Assembly (NCBI RefSeq): GCF_000284315.1
Contig: NC_017094.1
Coordinates: forward strand, 2,263,486-2,327,485
Source of the DNA: Leptospirillum ferrooxidans C2-3
GTDB taxonomy: Bacteria > Nitrospirota > Leptospirillia > Leptospirillales > Leptospirillaceae
Direction of reading: 5' to 3'
DNA: 64,000 bases
The position numbers and the translations under genes were made by a program. This document shows positions 61,549-64,000 of this stretch, one piece after another. Each line of letters starts with the position of its first letter. Positions within the stretch are counted from its first letter, which is position 1. The notes below the pieces were generated by a model that saw only the letters and a list, made by a program, of their open reading frames with translations, was not told where the DNA came from and ran no database searches.

Positions 61549-62400
61549 ATGACAGAATCCACTCTCTTAATCACTTCTCATCATAAACAAGATGCCTTTC
61601 TCGATTTATTAAAGGAGAGGTTTCTCGCCGTTCATGTCGGAAAGACTCTTTCTAACCTCGATTTGAATATCATGGCGGATAATACCGGAGAAAATATTTC
61701 TTCTAAAAATAAAACCTTTTGTGAGTTAACAGCTTTTTATTGGGCCTGGAAAAATACTACCTCTGATTATATAGGATTTATGCATTATCGGCGACTCTTT
61801 TCAACGAAGAACTTTATTCTTCAAAAAGCATTAATGAGAATGAAATATAATTTTCATTATTTAAGAAGCACTTTTGTTGAGTTTGATATTAATCTTTGTC
61901 TAAAAAACTCGATAGAGTTAAGCAATCTTGCTGATATAAAGGAAAGCATTAAGGGATTGGAGCTTTTTGTTCAAAATGATTTAAGAAATTACGATATTGT
62001 TTTACCGAAAAAATTTTATTCCAAATATCTCAATGTAGAACAGCAATATCGTCTCTATCATAATCATGACGATCTGAATCTGCTCATGGATTTGGTAAAA
62101 GCAAAATATCCTGATATAGGTGTTCACATAAAAGACACACTCAAAAAGAACGAGCTATATACATATAACATGTTCATAATGAAGAGAGACCTCTTTAATG
62201 ATTACTGCGAAAAACTATTTGATATCCTTTTTGAAATGGAAAAAATGATTGTTTTGCAAAACAAAAACGATTACCAGAAAAGAATCTTCGGGTTTCTTTC
62301 TGAAAGATTTTTCAACTTATATATAAAACACATTAACAAAAATAATACACTAAGAATAACGGAATTGGAGACAATATTTCTAAAAGAACCAAATATTTGA
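61549..62400 (+). CDS. DUF4422 capsular-polysaccharide-type glycosyltransferase
   Basis: The 283-residue protein has the DUF4422 hallmarks LNIMADNTGENISSKNKTFC followed by ELTAFYWAWKN and YIGFMHYRRLF, found in LPS and capsule glycosyltransferases. ATG 61549 is preferred over TTG 61519 because AAAGG lies just upstream. Its base composition is strikingly AT-rich beside its neighbours, a sign of acquisition from another genome. It is not overlapped by other genes. Confidence 0.82.
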   Translation: MTESTLLITSHHKQDAFLDLLKERFLAVHVGKTLSNLDLNIMADNTGENISSKNKTFCELTAFYWAWKNTTSDYIGFMHYRRLFSTKNFILQKALMRMKYNFHYLRSTFVEFDINLCLKNSIELSNLADIKESIKGLELFVQNDLRNYDIVLPKKFYSKYLNVEQQYRLYHNHDDLNLLMDLVKAKYPDIGVHIKDTLKKNELYTYNMFIMKRDLFNDYCEKLFDILFEMEKMIVLQNKNDYQKRIFGFLSERFFNLYIKHINKNNTLRITELETIFLKEPNI

Positions 62401-62808
62401 TAGAAAATCAAAGTTAATATTTTAAGTCCGCCGGGTAACGGGCTCGGTACTCCGACGATTACACGACAGCTAGCCAAATAGACTCGGGGTAGTGAGCAAG
62501 AATTAGAAACTTCTTCCATTTTTCCTGTTCAGAAAAAATGAAGAGATCTGTCAATAAGACCCACGAACATCTCCCCTCTCATTGTAACGTTCCAGCCTCC
62601 CCTCTGTTTGCAAAATTTCCTCTCCGTTCATAAATCTGCTTGTTTCATCTTATAAATCTGGTATCTTTACTCCTTGGGGGGAGGTCCAGAATTTCTCCAA
62701 CAATGATTTCGACTGGTCGTCAAATCGGCTCTGGCAGGATAATTGGTCGGCAGCATAACTTGCTTTAAAGTGGATTTCAGTGTTGAACCAGGTACAGGAG
62801 GAAATGTA
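62401..62808. other. Gene-free stretch before the ABC exporter
   Basis: No gene is recognised. A near sigma-54 pattern (CGGCAG-N6-TTGC at about 62750-62765) has one base too many between GG and GC. The junction from AT-rich to GC-richer DNA at about 62430 probably marks the edge of the acquired DUF4422 gene. Confidence 0.4.
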
Positions 62809-64000
62809 TTGCTATCCCTATTAAAACAACTGAATAACCTCCTGACCCCCAGCCACCGGAAAAGGCTTGCCCTCCTCAGCATACTGGTCGTTATGTCCGG
62901 AGTGGCAGAGATCATCGGCATTGCATCAATCATGCCTTTCATGGGAATGGTTGTCAGCCCCGACATAGTCGTTCATAACCATTATCTGGCTATCCTCTAC
63001 CAATACTTCTCCTTTTCATCCACCAATACATTTCTCCGCTTTATCGGAGTTCTTGTTCTTGCCATCATGCTTCTCTCCAACCTGATCTCTGCCATCACCA
63101 TCTGGGGCATTCTCCAGTTTTCCTTTTCTCTCGGGAGAGATCTTTCCATCAAGATGTTCTCAGCGTATTTAAACCATCCTTACGTCTTCTTTTTAAATAG
63201 AAATAGCTCGGAGCTTGTCCAGAACATCGTGTGGGAGGTCGGTCGCATCGTCAACGGCATCCTTATTCCAATCCTGACGATCTATTCCCGAATTGTCGTA
63301 ACATTTTCCATTCTTTTGCTTCTCGTCTGGATGAATCCTCAACTGGCTCTCGTATCCGGACTGGTACTGGGGGGAGCCTATTCCATGGTTTTTTTCTTCG
63401 TGAGAAAGAGCCTGGCCAAATCAGGGATTGAGGTTTCCGTTGAAAATGCCAAGCGAACCCAGATCGCTTACGAAACACTCGGAGCCATCAAAGACATCAA
63501 ACTCTTGGGTAGAGAACGTGATTTCTACGACCGATTCTATCGTCCCATCAGGCTCTATGCCTTGTATCAGTCGAAAAGCCAGATGATCTCCCTGCTCCCA
63601 CGGTATGCCCTTGAAACCCTCGCTTACGGCGGTATCATCGTGATCGTCATCTATCTCTTAAGCGTCCAGAAAGATGTCAGCCACACGCTTCCCATGCTGG
63701 CACTTTATGCTCTTGCCGGATACAGGTTGATGCCAGCTCTCCAGCAGATCTTTGTCAATCTGGCCAATGTCCGCTTCAGCATTTCAGCAGTCGCCAAGAT
63801 CACAAAAGACCTAGAAACACTATCCCCCAAAAAAGACGGGGAACCGCCCGTTCCGTCACCTGAGGAAACTCCACTTTCCTTTTCCGAAAAGATCTCCCTC
63901 GAAAATATCGTCTTCCGTTACAAAGACCGCCCAGAGCCTGTCCTCAAGGGAATCTCCCTTTCGATCAAGGCCAATACCACCATCGGCATCGTCGGTTCGA
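62809..64000 (+). CDS. ABC transporter, membrane plus nucleotide-binding domains (cut by window end)
   Basis: TTG 62809 follows AGGAGG at seven bases; there is no nearby in-frame ATG before residue 30. The readable 397 residues have six membrane helices (VVMSGVAEIIGIASIMPFMG, FIGVLVLAIMLLSNLISAIT, LLALVSGLVLGGAYS-type segments) and then the ATP-binding part: LENIVFRYKDRPEPVLKGIS and TTIGIVGS, the start of Walker A. This is an MsbA-like half transporter, probably for lipid-linked sugars or another EPS-related molecule. The rest of the NBD lies outside the window. Confidence 0.9.
   Translation, partial: MLSLLKQLNNLLTPSHRKRLALLSILVVMSGVAEIIGIASIMPFMGMVVSPDIVVHNHYLAILYQYFSFSSTNTFLRFIGVLVLAIMLLSNLISAITIWGILQFSFSLGRDLSIKMFSAYLNHPYVFFLNRNSSELVQNIVWEVGRIVNGILIPILTIYSRIVVTFSILLLLVWMNPQLALVSGLVLGGAYSMVFFFVRKSLAKSGIEVSVENAKRTQIAYETLGAIKDIKLLGRERDFYDRFYRPIRLYALYQSKSQMISLLPRYALETLAYGGIIVIVIYLLSVQKDVSHTLPMLALYALAGYRLMPALQQIFVNLANVRFSISAVAKITKDLETLSPKKDGEPPVPSPEETPLSFSEKISLENIVFRYKDRPEPVLKGISLSIKANTTIGIVGS

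Noticed and set aside
62745-62770. Sigma-54-like pattern before the ABC exporter
   Set aside because: GG and GC are separated by 11 bases instead of 10, and sigma-54 tolerates little change in this spacing.

Overview
The window comes from a bacterium with a large exopolysaccharide (EPS) and PEP-CTERM/exosortase chromosomal locus, in mid-GC DNA. Protein sorting by XrtA with PrsK, PrsR and PrsT, EPS chain-length control, and many small decayed insertion sequences and toxin-antitoxin scars suggest an acidophilic, biofilm-forming Gram-negative, most like Leptospirillum (Nitrospirota). That genus call is inference from the style of the proteins; no rRNA or other phylogenetic marker lies in the window.

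Layout. 1-9.2 kb is an accessory strip: an ISAzo13-family transposase cut by the window edge, a truncated nucleotidyltransferase with its partner, brnT/brnA, a TnpB scrap, two lipoproteins, a LuxR-type regulator, and two toxin-antitoxin loci (mazEF, phd/vapC) whose antitoxins are intact while their toxins are broken. 9.2-11.8 kb holds an O-methyltransferase, an M24 peptidase and a Rossmann-fold protein. 12-18.4 kb makes EPS precursors: a low-molecular-weight tyrosine phosphatase, glmS, a UDP-HexNAc dehydrogenase, a UDP-HexNAc 4-epimerase and the polyprenyl-phosphate sugar transferase that starts each repeat unit. 18.5-24.3 kb is scarred by IS remnants and pseudogenes but keeps a PEP-CTERM protein, a FeeM-like N-acyltransferase and a tRNA-Val. 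24.6-32.9 kb carries a GH114-like glycosidase, a lipoprotein beta-propeller, an ATP-grasp/tyrosine-phosphatase fusion, a glycosyltransferase and a second PEP-CTERM protein.

33-50.9 kb is a compact, often overlapping EPS operon: galactofuranose supply (glf) and transfer, outer-membrane export protein, beta-barrel, BY-kinase/chain-length protein, Wzy-like polymerase, several glycosyltransferases, two CE4 deacetylases (one fused to a glycosyltransferase), a DUF4091 glycosidase-like protein, and the histidine kinase PrsK. 51.3-57.6 kb continues with exosortase XrtA, EpsI, the sigma-54-dependent response regulator PrsR and the TPR lipoprotein PrsT. 57.6-64 kb adds more glycosyltransferases and an ABC exporter cut by the window end.

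How it fits together. The precursor genes, GH114-like enzyme and CE4 deacetylases all point to an amino-sugar/uronic-acid polymer, partly deacetylated, with galactofuranose branches. The best regulatory observation is that both PEP-CTERM genes in the window have sigma-54 (-24/-12) promoter matches upstream, one near-perfect and one good, at distances suited to their ribosome binding sites, while the window also encodes the matching sigma-54 activator PrsR and its kinase PrsK. This gives a testable PrsK-PrsR-RpoN regulon linking protein sorting to EPS production.
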